A program made the position numbers and the translations under genes. A stretch of 41,028 bases of DNA from Nitrospirota bacterium (lineage in GTDB: Bacteria > Nitrospirota > Thermodesulfovibrionia > Thermodesulfovibrionales > Dissulfurispiraceae), in assembly GCA_021847795.1 (NCBI GenBank), contig JAJZPZ010000013.1, forward strand, positions 1 to 41,028, written 5' to 3'. The notes under the pieces are model-generated. The model was not told where the DNA came from. It made no database searches and saw nothing but the letters and a program-made list of their open reading frames with translations. Positions 25,443-34,613 of this stretch are shown one piece after another. The first letter of the stretch is position 1, and each line of letters opens with the position of its first letter.

Positions 25443-26086
25443 CAGGGAACGACGACAACGTCACCCCGTTTGAGCCTTATGTTCTGCTCGAGACGCTTCC
25501 CTCCAACAACCTCGTCGTACTCGAAGGGAAACAGAGTGGTCTTATTTTTTTCCTTACGGAACACCTTGATCCTGTTTCTTTTTGCAAAGGGATTCACCCC
25601 TCCGGCAGTGGCAAGGGCCTGCAGGACGTCGACATTGGTATTCATCACGAACCGGCCTGGAGCGTTCACTCGGCCGACAACGTAAATGATCAGGCTGTTG
25701 ACCTGCCTTACCTCTAAAGACAAGACGGCCCCGGGGACATACCGGGCAAGCTTTGCTTCTATCTCAGCTTTAAGTTGTGAGGCCGACCTCTCTGCAGCCT
25801 GTATGTCTCCGATCAGAGGGAATGAGATAGCGCCATCCGGCCGCACAACACACAAGCGGGTTAAGGCATCATCCTTCCATACAGAAATACTCAGTTCATC
25901 TCCGGCCCCGATCAAATAACCCTCTTCATCAGGCGCGGACAGTGAAACTGCATCAGGAGCAGCCCCCTCAGACATCGATAGTGCTGTTGCAGGAGACCCG
26001 GCATTCCCGCTTCCAGCCCATGAAAGAACCGGAAGCGGTACCCCGAGCATTCCGGCCATCATCACGACCAATAGTTTTCTCAGCAT
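25442..26086 (-). CDS. Polysaccharide export protein, Wza/EpsA-like
   Basis: A protein of 214 residues from ATG 26086, with GGAGGAATGGAAGAG upstream; a start at 26113 is also possible. After a signal segment (LRKLLVVMMAGMLGVPL) comes the Poly_export domain 'YLIGAGDELSISVWKDD', 'RPDGAISFPLIGDI' and then an SLBB-type strand region 'SLIIYVVGRVNAPGRFV', 'LQALATAGGVNPFAKR' up to 'LKRGDVVVVP'. It lacks the lipobox cysteine of Wza lipoproteins and the C-terminal helix of E. coli Wza, so the separate barrel protein downstream may provide the outer-membrane pore. Role: periplasmic channel for the polymer. Confidence 0.85.
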   Translation of the reverse strand: MLRKLLVVMMAGMLGVPLPVLSWAGSGNAGSPATALSMSEGAAPDAVSLSAPDEEGYLIGAGDELSISVWKDDALTRLCVVRPDGAISFPLIGDIQAAERSASQLKAEIEAKLARYVPGAVLSLEVRQVNSLIIYVVGRVNAPGRFVMNTNVDVLQALATAGGVNPFAKRNRIKVFRKEKNKTTLFPFEYDEVVGGKRLEQNIRLKRGDVVVVP

Positions 26087-26142
26087 CTCTCTTCCATTCC
26101 TCCGGTAAATCATCAAACGAATCCTTTTTGACTCATGATGAT

Positions 26143-26171
26143 ACTATAAAATCCGTTACCGTTTTATTAAA
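26143..26171 (-). promoter_or_regulatory. Candidate internal promoter upstream of the Wza-like gene
   Basis: On the minus strand TTTAAT (26166-26171) and TATAGT (26143-26148) are separated by 17 bases, in the 120-base gap after the TPR gene. It would drive the export-protein, barrel, chain-length and kinase genes separately from the long upstream operon. The -35 element is weak. Confidence 0.3.
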
Positions 26172-26236
26172 TGAATGTTAACTTTATGTTTCAAGGGGAC
26201 AGCGACCCAGGAATGCGCACAAAAAGAAAGTATAGG

Positions 26237-28231
26237 CTAATGAATCCCGGACAAGGCCTTCTCAGCCTCGTCCTTCCCGGGGAAACCGACTTTGGAAACC
26301 AGGGCAGTCTTGAGATATCCCTTTGCCTTTTCAGAATTGCCGGACCGTAAATAGGCCATACCAAGATGATAATTGATAACAGGATTCCCTGCATTCCTGG
26401 CCTGGGCCTTCCCCAGCCACTCAATGGCCTGATTTACTTCGCCTCTTCGATAATAAATCCAGCCGAGGGTATCGGATATGGACGGATTCTCGTGACTGAG
26501 GGCCTGGGCCTTCTGAGCCAGGACCAAGGCCCTGTCAAGGTCCTTTTTCCCTCTGCCGTATTCACTCAAAAGGTAGGCCAGGTCATTCGTTGAGCTCCAC
26601 AAATCCGGCTGAACCCGCTGCAGATGCTCCAGTTCGGCAATGGCCCTGTCCCATTTTTTCTGCGCAATGTACATGGCACTCAGCTTCACATAGCTTAAAG
26701 GATGATTGGGGACACGCCTCTTTATATCCGTGTACTCCCCCTCCGCTCTCTTAAAGTCGCCTGCAAGCACCATGAGATCTCCCAGGTCGGCCCGGACTTC
26801 CAGATCTTTGGGACCGGCATCAAGAATCTTTCGATACTGGGCCTCTGCCTGCTTGAAATCCTTCTGCATTGCGTAGAGACGGCCCATGGCCCGAATTACG
26901 TCCCTTGAGTCCGGCGCAATTTTCAATGCACTCTGGAGAGTATCGAGGGCCAGGTTCATCTCCCTATTCATTGCATGGGCATCGGCGAGGCTGATGTAAC
27001 CCGGAATGAATTGCGGTCTCTCACTGATGACCGTCCGGAGCGATGAAACAGCCTTCACGCCTTCGTTCTTCCTGAGATCGATAATTCCCCTGATGTAATT
27101 GGCATCTACGTTCTTAGGGCTTTCCTTGATCACCTCATCCACATATTTTTTCGCTTTATCGGTATCCTGCCGCGAAAGGTAGAATTTCGCCAGAGAATTC
27201 TTCGTATGGATGATGTTCGGATTCGCCGCATCCCGCTCCAGTCCCAGACATTCCTGGAGGGTGGAAACAGCCTGGTCGGGACGGTTGGTGCTCAGATAAA
27301 GAGCGCTCAGGGCAAAACGGATCTGAAAGCTCTCCCCGTTCTGGCGTACTCCTTCCTTCAATTGCTGCTCAGCGTCGGCGGGCCTGTTTCTTGAAACGTA
27401 GAAGTTTGCCACCTGAATCCATCGTCCTTCTTTTTTCGGACCGGCCGATAAGAATGCCCTCAGGACTTCTGCGGCCTGTTGCTCTTTGCCGGATTCCCAG
27501 TAAATCCCGGCCAGGGCCAGGCGATGCTGAGCTGCATCAGGCTCTATCTCGACAACCTTTTGCAAAAGGCCCACTGCCTCATCCGTCTTTTTATGTTTGA
27601 GATAGAAATCAGCAAGAGTGAGATAAAGGGGAATCGATTTTCCGTTGGTCTTGAGCCCTTCACGCAAGGTTTTTTCGGCGTTCTGCGCCTCTACCTTTTG
27701 CGCATAAAGAGAAGCCAGTAGGAGGTAGCCGTCGGGTTTGCGGACCTCCCGCCCCACAACGGATTCCAGGAGTCGCAGCGCGCCGTCAATATTCTTCTTC
27801 TTCAGGAGAACAGCCCCCTTCAGGATGAGGGCGTCTTCGTTTTTTGGTTCGTTTTTTAAGATGAGGTCAGCCCTGTCCATCGCCTCATCCGCCTTCCCTG
27901 ATATTAACAGGAACTTGCCCAACTGGACCTGGGCGTCCCAATGCCGGGGTGAGAGTTCGATGGCTTTGGAGAAGCTCCCGTAGGCTCCCCCGGGATCCCC
28001 TGATTTCAACGCTACCATACCAAGCATGTAGTAGGCATCGGCATATTTCGTATCGATCTGGATGGCGTTCTTGAGTTCCAGTCTCGCCTTGATATAATCT
28101 CCTTTTTCATACAACGTTTTACCTTTATTGTAAAACTTGACCTTTTTCTGCTCAGGCCCGCTACAGGCCATTGTAATCAAAACAACCAGCACTGCGACAA
28201 TTCCTGTAAATATCCTCTGCTTCGCAAACAT
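26237..28231 (-). CDS. TPR-repeat lipoprotein of exosortase system (PrsT-like)
   Basis: A 664-residue lipoprotein. ATG 28231 is chosen because GGAGGG lies just before it; a frame start at 28309 lacks a signal at its N-terminus. The signal peptide ends in ITMAC with lipid-modified Cys23. The rest is a solenoid of about 17-18 tetratricopeptide repeats, from 'YNKGKTLYEKGDYIKARLEL' to 'NYHLGMAYLRSGNSEKAKGY'. This is the layout of the PEP-CTERM/exosortase-associated TPR lipoprotein (TIGR02917-like), thought to scaffold the biosynthetic or secretion machinery at the membrane. It lies between the WecA-like and export genes. Confidence 0.85.
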   Translation of the reverse strand: MFAKQRIFTGIVAVLVVLITMACSGPEQKKVKFYNKGKTLYEKGDYIKARLELKNAIQIDTKYADAYYMLGMVALKSGDPGGAYGSFSKAIELSPRHWDAQVQLGKFLLISGKADEAMDRADLILKNEPKNEDALILKGAVLLKKKNIDGALRLLESVVGREVRKPDGYLLLASLYAQKVEAQNAEKTLREGLKTNGKSIPLYLTLADFYLKHKKTDEAVGLLQKVVEIEPDAAQHRLALAGIYWESGKEQQAAEVLRAFLSAGPKKEGRWIQVANFYVSRNRPADAEQQLKEGVRQNGESFQIRFALSALYLSTNRPDQAVSTLQECLGLERDAANPNIIHTKNSLAKFYLSRQDTDKAKKYVDEVIKESPKNVDANYIRGIIDLRKNEGVKAVSSLRTVISERPQFIPGYISLADAHAMNREMNLALDTLQSALKIAPDSRDVIRAMGRLYAMQKDFKQAEAQYRKILDAGPKDLEVRADLGDLMVLAGDFKRAEGEYTDIKRRVPNHPLSYVKLSAMYIAQKKWDRAIAELEHLQRVQPDLWSSTNDLAYLLSEYGRGKKDLDRALVLAQKAQALSHENPSISDTLGWIYYRRGEVNQAIEWLGKAQARNAGNPVINYHLGMAYLRSGNSEKAKGYLKTALVSKVGFPGKDEAEKALSGIH

Positions 28232-28305
28232 ACCTAACCCTCCACATTTTCCGTGGCTGCAATCAGAAGACAGCAACCATCGTGTGATATACTTTTCAAT
28301 TAATT

Positions 28306-29949
28306 TCAAAACCCTGCAAATCCCCGCACCCCGAGGATCAACGTAGCGGCAACAGTCGTTATCGCCAATGCATCGAACTTTTCACGAAGTTCGTTGATCA
28401 AAACTTCATAGCTGAAGAGGAAAACGATTATTTCGACTGCAAGCAGCCCCAGGTTGTGACTCCGGCTCAATTGACCGGTGAGATTCGGAACAACAGCTGC
28501 AATGAAGATAACCAGAAAATCCATAGTTGACAGCCTGAAGCCCTTCGTTCTTCTGGAAAACTTCACCGTAAGAATGACAAATAAGGCAACTATACCAAAA
28601 CATAAATGATACAGGAACAGCGCTTTTTCGCTTACCCAGCCGGATCTTCCCTCTTCCGTAAGGTAGAGAACAAGAGGAATCGTCAGATATAGGACCGACC
28701 GCAGGCAGCCTCCCAGATATTTTTTTCTCATGGTAAGGGACCCCAGTATAACGATGCCGAAACAAAAAGACATTACGGCAATATATATGGGGATCCTTGC
28801 GGGAAGGAAGCAGGAAAACAGGAAAAGGAGAGGAATGATTATTCTCGACAAGCTAAAGGAAATTCTGATGATCCAGTTGTTATCTCTGATTTTTCTCAAT
28901 CTTCCCTTAATAGAATCTTCGACCCTGGAATGTCTCCGGAATCGCAATGCCTTATGGTCCGCAACGGCAAAGGCACTGATGGTGACAACTGAAAACGTAA
29001 TATAGCCGGCGATGAAAAACCAATCGGAATGATACTTGAAGAGGATGGCCGAAACTATCATCATCGCCTGGATCACATAGATCGTGAAGACCGCCTCGGC
29101 ATGGGACAATCCGAGGCGCATGAGGCGGTGGTGAAAATGGTTCTTGTCGGCCGAGAAAAGAGGACGTCCTTCCCTGATCCGTTCCGCCATAACGGTAAGC
29201 GTATCAAGAACGGGGAAGCCCAGGATGATTAGCGGCAACACCGGACTCAACGGCGTGTTTCCCTGGGTGATTTTCACGGCAAACACAATAGCCGAAAAAC
29301 CCAGAAGCTGACTTCCCGTGTCACCCATAAAGAGGCTGGCCGGGTAGGTATTGTATCGAAGAAATCCGAATACCGCCCCAGCCAGCGCCAGCGCCAGAAC
29401 AGCAATGGTGTTATTGCCCGCCAGATAGGCAAAATATCCCAAACAACAAAAACCGAGAAGGGAAATGCCGCCTGCAAGGCCGTCCAGGCCGTCGGCGAGG
29501 TTGATAGCGTTCGTGACACCGACAATTGCAACAATGGACAAGACGACTGCAAACCATTCCGGCAACTGCACAGCGCCGGGCAACAGAGTGCCGAGGGAAT
29601 TGATCCTGATCCCTCCGTATAAGACAGCAATCAGGGCCGCTAAGAGCTGACCGGTGAATTTCACCTTATGCCCGAGCCCTCTCATGTCATCCACCAGACC
29701 GAAGAGCACCAGCACCCCTGCCCCGATAAGATAGGCCCTTACAAAACCATCCGCTTCAGTCCAGAGGATGATGGGAACAGATGCTCCGAGTGCCATGGCC
29801 AAACCGCCTATCCTGGGGACAGGGATGGCGTGGACCTTGCGGGGGTTCGGTAAATCGACCATGCGATACTTATCCGCAAGTCTGATCATAAGGGGAATCA
29901 AACTGACTGTGATGAATACCGAAAGAAGGGTTGTTGATAGATATAGCAT
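28306..29949 (-). CDS. WecA/MraY-family glycosyl-1-phosphate transferase with C-terminal membrane extension
   Basis: A 547-residue integral membrane enzyme. The first 330 residues are the WecA/TagO type transferase that links a sugar-1-phosphate to undecaprenyl phosphate: 'NPRKVHAIPVPRIGGL' (35-50), catalytic DDM at 87-89, 'NAINLADGLDGLAGG' at 148-161, 'FMGDTGS' at 207-213 and the loop motif HFHHRL at 271-276. Residues from about 350 to 547 add some six more hydrophobic segments absent from simple WecA (about 350-370 residues). AGGAT precedes ATG 29949. It probably starts the repeat unit of the exopolysaccharide; the role of the extension is unknown. Confidence 0.87.
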   Translation of the reverse strand: MLYLSTTLLSVFITVSLIPLMIRLADKYRMVDLPNPRKVHAIPVPRIGGLAMALGASVPIILWTEADGFVRAYLIGAGVLVLFGLVDDMRGLGHKVKFTGQLLAALIAVLYGGIRINSLGTLLPGAVQLPEWFAVVLSIVAIVGVTNAINLADGLDGLAGGISLLGFCCLGYFAYLAGNNTIAVLALALAGAVFGFLRYNTYPASLFMGDTGSQLLGFSAIVFAVKITQGNTPLSPVLPLIILGFPVLDTLTVMAERIREGRPLFSADKNHFHHRLMRLGLSHAEAVFTIYVIQAMMIVSAILFKYHSDWFFIAGYITFSVVTISAFAVADHKALRFRRHSRVEDSIKGRLRKIRDNNWIIRISFSLSRIIIPLLFLFSCFLPARIPIYIAVMSFCFGIVILGSLTMRKKYLGGCLRSVLYLTIPLVLYLTEEGRSGWVSEKALFLYHLCFGIVALFVILTVKFSRRTKGFRLSTMDFLVIFIAAVVPNLTGQLSRSHNLGLLAVEIIVFLFSYEVLINELREKFDALAITTVAATLILGVRGFAGF

Positions 29950-30028
29950 GACTATTAATTATCCTATAAAAAGAACATACGGTTTGCTTATATAATCTGC
30001 AAATACGGAGGACGAAGACCCGAATATC

Positions 30029-31594
30029 CTATCCGGGAATGAATTCATTTAACGACGGCAGCATTTCTCTAATAAAGGATTGGAGTATTTTGTCGGCATT
30101 TTCAACGCGTTCAGAAGAAAGAACAGGTGAAATCACCCGGATCAAGGCGCCATCCGTCCTTTTTCTTACCAACGCATCCCAAAGATTGTATATCTTCATT
30201 TCATAAGCATTCGTCAGAATGCGACCGCGTTGATTGAACCAGAAATAGACCAATTGCCTGCTCCCGTCTTTTTCCATCATGGCACGCGCCACTGTTATTG
30301 ACGATAACGCTTTTCCCGGCATAGGTATGGTCACTGTTCCGGTCTGCTTAAATATCCAGCCTCCGCCCGGCAGGCAGGTCTCGGGAGAATGAATCGACCT
30401 GCCCTTCCGCTGGCTCTCATAATAAGCCACATAAACATCTATAGGAGGGCTGTCGGGTCTTGAATAATTGACGGATGCGTAATCAGTGAATTGAAGTTCA
30501 TCGATAAACTGCTGTGCCATAAACTCTCGTTTCCCTTCCCACCTGCCGATGACAAGAGGGAATTGGCTGAAAGGCCGGCTGCTTGGCGTTTTTTCCCTGA
30601 AGTCTACGGTGAAATGCAAGATAAGGGTAACAGCCAAAACAGCAACCGCGACTATGAATTGAGGTTGTGTAAATGATAGTTTTCCACTTTGATACTTTAT
30701 TGCTTTGGTAGTATCTGTTCCGGTCTGAGCTGTGACTTTCTTTTTCATGAGGCCCTCATCATGTCCCGGCACGATTCTGCCAAGCAGCCAAATCTCGCCT
30801 AAAAGAATACCAAAAGAAACAATAAAAATGACCAACCCCTCGAAATCATGAAAGAAACCTTCCGCTGCTGCTGGACCGAAGGACTGATAGAGAACAGCCG
30901 TCAATGCGATGCGGAGGCTGTTGGTTACAATGGATAATGGAATTGATGAGAGAGTGATGATAATCCTTTTCCAAAGCGCTGCCCGGTAGAAATAGGCCAT
31001 AAGGACACTCATTATGAAGAGCGGAATGAGAAAGCGAAGTCCGCTGCAGGCATCCACAACCTGTAGTTGCGTGAACCCTAAATCGATAATGTTTCCTTCC
31101 TGATAGGCCGACATCCCGAGGAGGTGGACCAGCTTGATACCGATTCTTGTCGATACCAGCTTGAGGCCGAAAGTAAGCTTTGTGTTTATGAAAATGGGCA
31201 GCGGGAAAAGGAATATGGAAACAAAAAGCGGAAAAACCATAGTCCTTAGTTTCTTCCATCCTGTGTGCATCCATAAAATACCGGATACGACGAGCCACGA
31301 AGAGATATACGTGGAGTAAAACTCTCCGGCCAACTCGCCGACCCAGAACAGGAGAATACCGGGCAGTATGACAAACAACCCGCTCCAGGATGGAACCGAC
31401 GCCTCATTGAGCCATTTTCCCTTTTTCTCCCAGACCAGGTAAATGACGACAAACGGAATGAGGTAACAATAGTTATAATCCTCTCTGGGCCAATCATGAT
31501 TTACCAGCCAATCATATGAAGAAAAATATATTATGAACAGCAAGAGCCCATACATAACTCCATACCACGCAGCTTGTGACCTTACCTTTAACAT
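30029..31594 (-). CDS. Exosortase fused to EpsI domain (XrtD-like)
   Basis: A 521-residue membrane protein. Residues 1-275 form an eight-helix exosortase with the catalytic triad in the expected motifs: Cys183 in VDACSGLR, Arg228 in TNSLRIAL and His249 in FFHDFEG. After a linker and a further helix (about 311-328), residues 340-505 form the EpsI domain, with 'FPLVIGRWEGK' and the hallmark HSPETCLPGGGW (401-412). The one-chain fusion fits the XrtD type that processes proteins with a VPLPA-like C-terminal tail; the exact class is uncertain. No protein with such a tail is encoded here, so substrates lie elsewhere. AGGAG lies 13 bases before ATG 31594, rather far. Confidence 0.9.
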   Translation of the reverse strand: MLKVRSQAAWYGVMYGLLLFIIYFSSYDWLVNHDWPREDYNYCYLIPFVVIYLVWEKKGKWLNEASVPSWSGLFVILPGILLFWVGELAGEFYSTYISSWLVVSGILWMHTGWKKLRTMVFPLFVSIFLFPLPIFINTKLTFGLKLVSTRIGIKLVHLLGMSAYQEGNIIDLGFTQLQVVDACSGLRFLIPLFIMSVLMAYFYRAALWKRIIITLSSIPLSIVTNSLRIALTAVLYQSFGPAAAEGFFHDFEGLVIFIVSFGILLGEIWLLGRIVPGHDEGLMKKKVTAQTGTDTTKAIKYQSGKLSFTQPQFIVAVAVLAVTLILHFTVDFREKTPSSRPFSQFPLVIGRWEGKREFMAQQFIDELQFTDYASVNYSRPDSPPIDVYVAYYESQRKGRSIHSPETCLPGGGWIFKQTGTVTIPMPGKALSSITVARAMMEKDGSRQLVYFWFNQRGRILTNAYEMKIYNLWDALVRKRTDGALIRVISPVLSSERVENADKILQSFIREMLPSLNEFIPG

Positions 31595-31634
31595 AATATT
31601 CGCTATTCTCCTCTTTCAGTAAGTTTTAATTCTG

Positions 31635-32417
31635 TTATAGATAGAGCTTGCATAATTGTCTTATTTTTTCGTTTATCACCCAGCATATAAATATTGGCAT
31701 TGACTTCATATTCCGTTCCCAAAGCCTTTTGGGCTCTTTAAAAAACCGGGGCAACCACTCAAGACCTATCTTTTGCCATAAAACAGATGACCGCACCTTC
31801 GTACCGGCATAAAAATCAAACACCGCGCCTATTGCGCCAATGAAAGGGACATGCAGTTTATCGCGGTTCTCATAAATCCATTTTTCCTGTTTCGGTGCTG
31901 TCATGCCGACCCATAATACGTCCGGATTAGCAGCATTTATCGCCTCGATCATTGCACTATTGTCCGTTTCAGAAAAAACCTCCTTGAAAGGGGGGGAATA
32001 GGTTCCGCAGACTGCAATTGAAGGATACTCTCTGTGTAACCGGGACTCAATCCTGCCAAGTACATGCTCTGATGATCCAAGGAAAAAGTATCTGAGTCCG
32101 CCGCTTTCTTCGGCAGAAGCCGACAATGCCACAAAAAAATCATAACCCGCCACCTTTTCCATAACCGGCATATTGAATAATTTTGCGGCCATTACCACGC
32201 CGATACCATCAGGGAGAAGGATATCGGCATTTTTCAGGGCCACATTGAACTGAGCGTCACCTGATGCAATAACAAGAGAATGAGGATTTGCACAGGCCAT
32301 GTATGACCCTTTCTTGCCCGAGGCAATCAGTTCCCGAGTCAACTCAATGTCGCCGTGGACCCCGCGTTGGCTAATCAGGTAACCAAAAATATCAGCTTCT
32401 CCGGTATTCCTGTCCAC
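31635..32417 (-). CDS. WecG/TagA/CpsF family glycosyltransferase
   Basis: A 260-residue cytoplasmic, membrane-associated glycosyltransferase (GT26) of usual length. Motifs: 'ANPHSLVIASGD' , 'NADILLPDGIGVVMAAKL' with the catalytic Asp, 'DVLWVGMTAPKQEKWIYEN' and 'GAIGAVFDFYAGTKVRS'. Enzymes of this family add the second sugar, often ManNAc or ManNAcA, to an undecaprenyl-linked first sugar, which fits with the WecA-like gene. The frame starts with GTG at 32417 immediately after a TAA; AAAGGAG is 16 bases upstream, so translation may be weak or coupled to the beta-helix gene 12 bases before. Confidence 0.87.
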   Translation of the reverse strand: MDRNTGEADIFGYLISQRGVHGDIELTRELIASGKKGSYMACANPHSLVIASGDAQFNVALKNADILLPDGIGVVMAAKLFNMPVMEKVAGYDFFVALSASAEESGGLRYFFLGSSEHVLGRIESRLHREYPSIAVCGTYSPPFKEVFSETDNSAMIEAINAANPDVLWVGMTAPKQEKWIYENRDKLHVPFIGAIGAVFDFYAGTKVRSSVLWQKIGLEWLPRFFKEPKRLWERNMKSMPIFICWVINEKIRQLCKLYL

Positions 32418-32429
32418 TTAGCTTAAAAA

Positions 32430-34607
32430 CTACTCCTTTATCGGCCAGCTTGCACGCATTGGATCTTGGTAGGGTCCTATTTTATCGAAAGGGATTGGCT
32501 TGAAGCCCATTTTAAGCGCCGGAGACGCCGGAGCAAGCTGAAAGCTGCCGGCCCGAAAATCGGAGAACAAGGGGTCAGCAACGATGGTGTTTCGATCCAA
32601 TCCGCTTTCTTTCCACTTTTTCCATTGGAGTTCGGCAGTCGCCTTTGTGAAGGGCACCAATAAAGGCAAACCCGCATGGTAGATGATATTGTAATCCGAT
32701 ACTGTTGTCGCAAGGTCAATATGATGATAAATACAATAAAGAGGGGCGCTTTGATTGAGATAATAGACTATGTTCCGGACAAAACGATTTCCGGACATTG
32801 ACGCACCAGTCTGAACATCTTTGATCGTCGATAACAGAGGATACTTTGTATACCCCATTCCCTTGATCTTCGAGTACATTTTGGGAAGCCATTGCTTGGC
32901 GGTCGGATGAGTAACCGGCCACCCGGAGTAAACCATTTGTCCAAGGCGGCCGCCTTCAATGATCACGTTGTTTTCGACAATATTATCTCTTCCACTATGA
33001 ATGAAAATTCCAGCATTCGCAGTTTTGCTTATGATATTTCCATAAACATTTGTGCCGCTCGTCCAGTCGTCCATATAAATACCATATGTTTCGAAAGGAG
33101 TTTGCCATGCGTCAGCAACGCTATTTCGTCCATAGCCGCCGCTGTCGTGGAGATAATTGAACTGAACAACATTTCCCCGCTTCGTCCAATCAATTTGGCT
33201 GCTATAGATCATACCACTGTCCTGGGTTTCCTGATTTACGTGGTGGATATGATTGTACTCAATAAGGTGGTCGTTGCCGTCAAACCAGATCCCCACGCGC
33301 GGGGTGGAATGAATTAAGTTGTGCGATATAACATTGCCTACCCCCCTGCATTCAATACCACTGCCGGTTTTACTGAAAACCCCGATGTGATGTATGTAGT
33401 TGTTTGCAATACGGTTCTCCCCGGGGGTCAGTGTTTTTCGGTTCCCTCCTGAAACCAGGATTCCATTAGCTCCGACCTCATAGATATCATTTCCGATCGC
33501 GGTGATTTTAAACCCATCATTGATCTCTATGCCATGCTTTCCTGCATTACGCACAGTACATCTGTTTACGGCGATATTGTTTGCCCCGGTAATGACAACG
33601 GCTGACCCTTCGCAATCCTCTAAAGTAAAGCCCTCAAGCTTTATATAAGCAGGCGCAATATTGTACCTATCGAAGTATTTCTTTGCCTTTATTTCCAATA
33701 TCGAATCTACTACAGGAACACTTACAGATTCCAGCGACGCCTCTGCCGGCGGCCACAGATAGAGTATCCTGTCGCGCCGATCGAAATACCACTCTCCCGG
33801 TGAATCAAGCTCTTCAAGTATATTTTGGAAATAGAATCTATTACCGGCAGTAATAGGGTATGAGGCGTCTTGCCATAATCTTACAATTTGATTCTCCGCA
33901 TCAACCTTGAGAGTCCGAAGAGTGTCACTTGTATAATTTGGACCTGGAAATATGAAAACCTCGGCATCCTCTGGATGTTCCCACTTGCGCGCCAGTGCTC
34001 CTTTATACCTAAACTCCCCTTTGCTTGCTTCTTTTACCGGACCGGCAACATACAAGAAACCGCCTGTAACAGGGTTTTGCTTGTCAAGGTTGGGATAGCG
34101 GGCAAGCACCTGGCGCTTCCCGTCAATAAACAGCTGACGAAAAAAGTGTGATATGGTCGTACCGGCCAAATTGGCTCTGTAAATCTTACCTTTATAAGGC
34201 TCCAGTTTTTTTATTTTCTCCGACCCGCTCAATACCGGATGTTCACTCCCGAATGCCTTGAAAACAGTTGGAGCTGATTCAGTTCCAGAGTCTTCAGGAC
34301 CAAAAGTTAATGTCTCCCTTAAAGTGTAGACGCCGCCACGGACCAAAACGGTGAAAGCGTCTTTTGAGCCATTTCTCCTTAACTGCCTGATGGCATTACG
34401 CGCCCTTTGAAGCGTAGCAAAGGGGCCGTCACTTCCTGACAGGGCCGGCGTTGAAAGCGTACCGGACCATTCATCGCAACCATTGGTCGCTACATAAAAG
34501 ACCTTCTCAAGAGGCCTGGAATCCGCTATATCACGCGAAAGCGCTGTGCCTGCATAAACGAGCTGGGACAGCATGAATAAACAAATTATTGACAATACCC
34601 GATTCAT
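32430..34607 (-). CDS. Secreted right-handed beta-helix protein, possible polysaccharide lyase
   Basis: A 725-residue protein with a signal peptide (1-24, 'LSIICLFMLSQLVYAG'). The N-terminal section has 'FYVATNGCDEWSG' and 'DGPFATLQRARNAIRQL', the usual opening of pectate-lyase-like beta helices. Then comes 'LDSPGEWYFDRRDRILYLWP', and from about 320 many short repeats of N/G-rich coils such as 'ITGANNIAVNRCTVRNAGKH' and 'GIFIHSGRDNIVENNVIIEG'. The fold is typical of polysaccharide lyases, epimerases and NosD-type proteins. Catalytic residues cannot be assigned. In this operon it may trim or modify the polymer in the periplasm or outside. GGAGAGG precedes ATG 34607. Confidence 0.82.
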   Translation of the reverse strand: MNRVLSIICLFMLSQLVYAGTALSRDIADSRPLEKVFYVATNGCDEWSGTLSTPALSGSDGPFATLQRARNAIRQLRRNGSKDAFTVLVRGGVYTLRETLTFGPEDSGTESAPTVFKAFGSEHPVLSGSEKIKKLEPYKGKIYRANLAGTTISHFFRQLFIDGKRQVLARYPNLDKQNPVTGGFLYVAGPVKEASKGEFRYKGALARKWEHPEDAEVFIFPGPNYTSDTLRTLKVDAENQIVRLWQDASYPITAGNRFYFQNILEELDSPGEWYFDRRDRILYLWPPAEASLESVSVPVVDSILEIKAKKYFDRYNIAPAYIKLEGFTLEDCEGSAVVITGANNIAVNRCTVRNAGKHGIEINDGFKITAIGNDIYEVGANGILVSGGNRKTLTPGENRIANNYIHHIGVFSKTGSGIECRGVGNVISHNLIHSTPRVGIWFDGNDHLIEYNHIHHVNQETQDSGMIYSSQIDWTKRGNVVQFNYLHDSGGYGRNSVADAWQTPFETYGIYMDDWTSGTNVYGNIISKTANAGIFIHSGRDNIVENNVIIEGGRLGQMVYSGWPVTHPTAKQWLPKMYSKIKGMGYTKYPLLSTIKDVQTGASMSGNRFVRNIVYYLNQSAPLYCIYHHIDLATTVSDYNIIYHAGLPLLVPFTKATAELQWKKWKESGLDRNTIVADPLFSDFRAGSFQLAPASPALKMGFKPIPFDKIGPYQDPMRASWPIKE

Positions 34608-34613
34608 CCTCTC

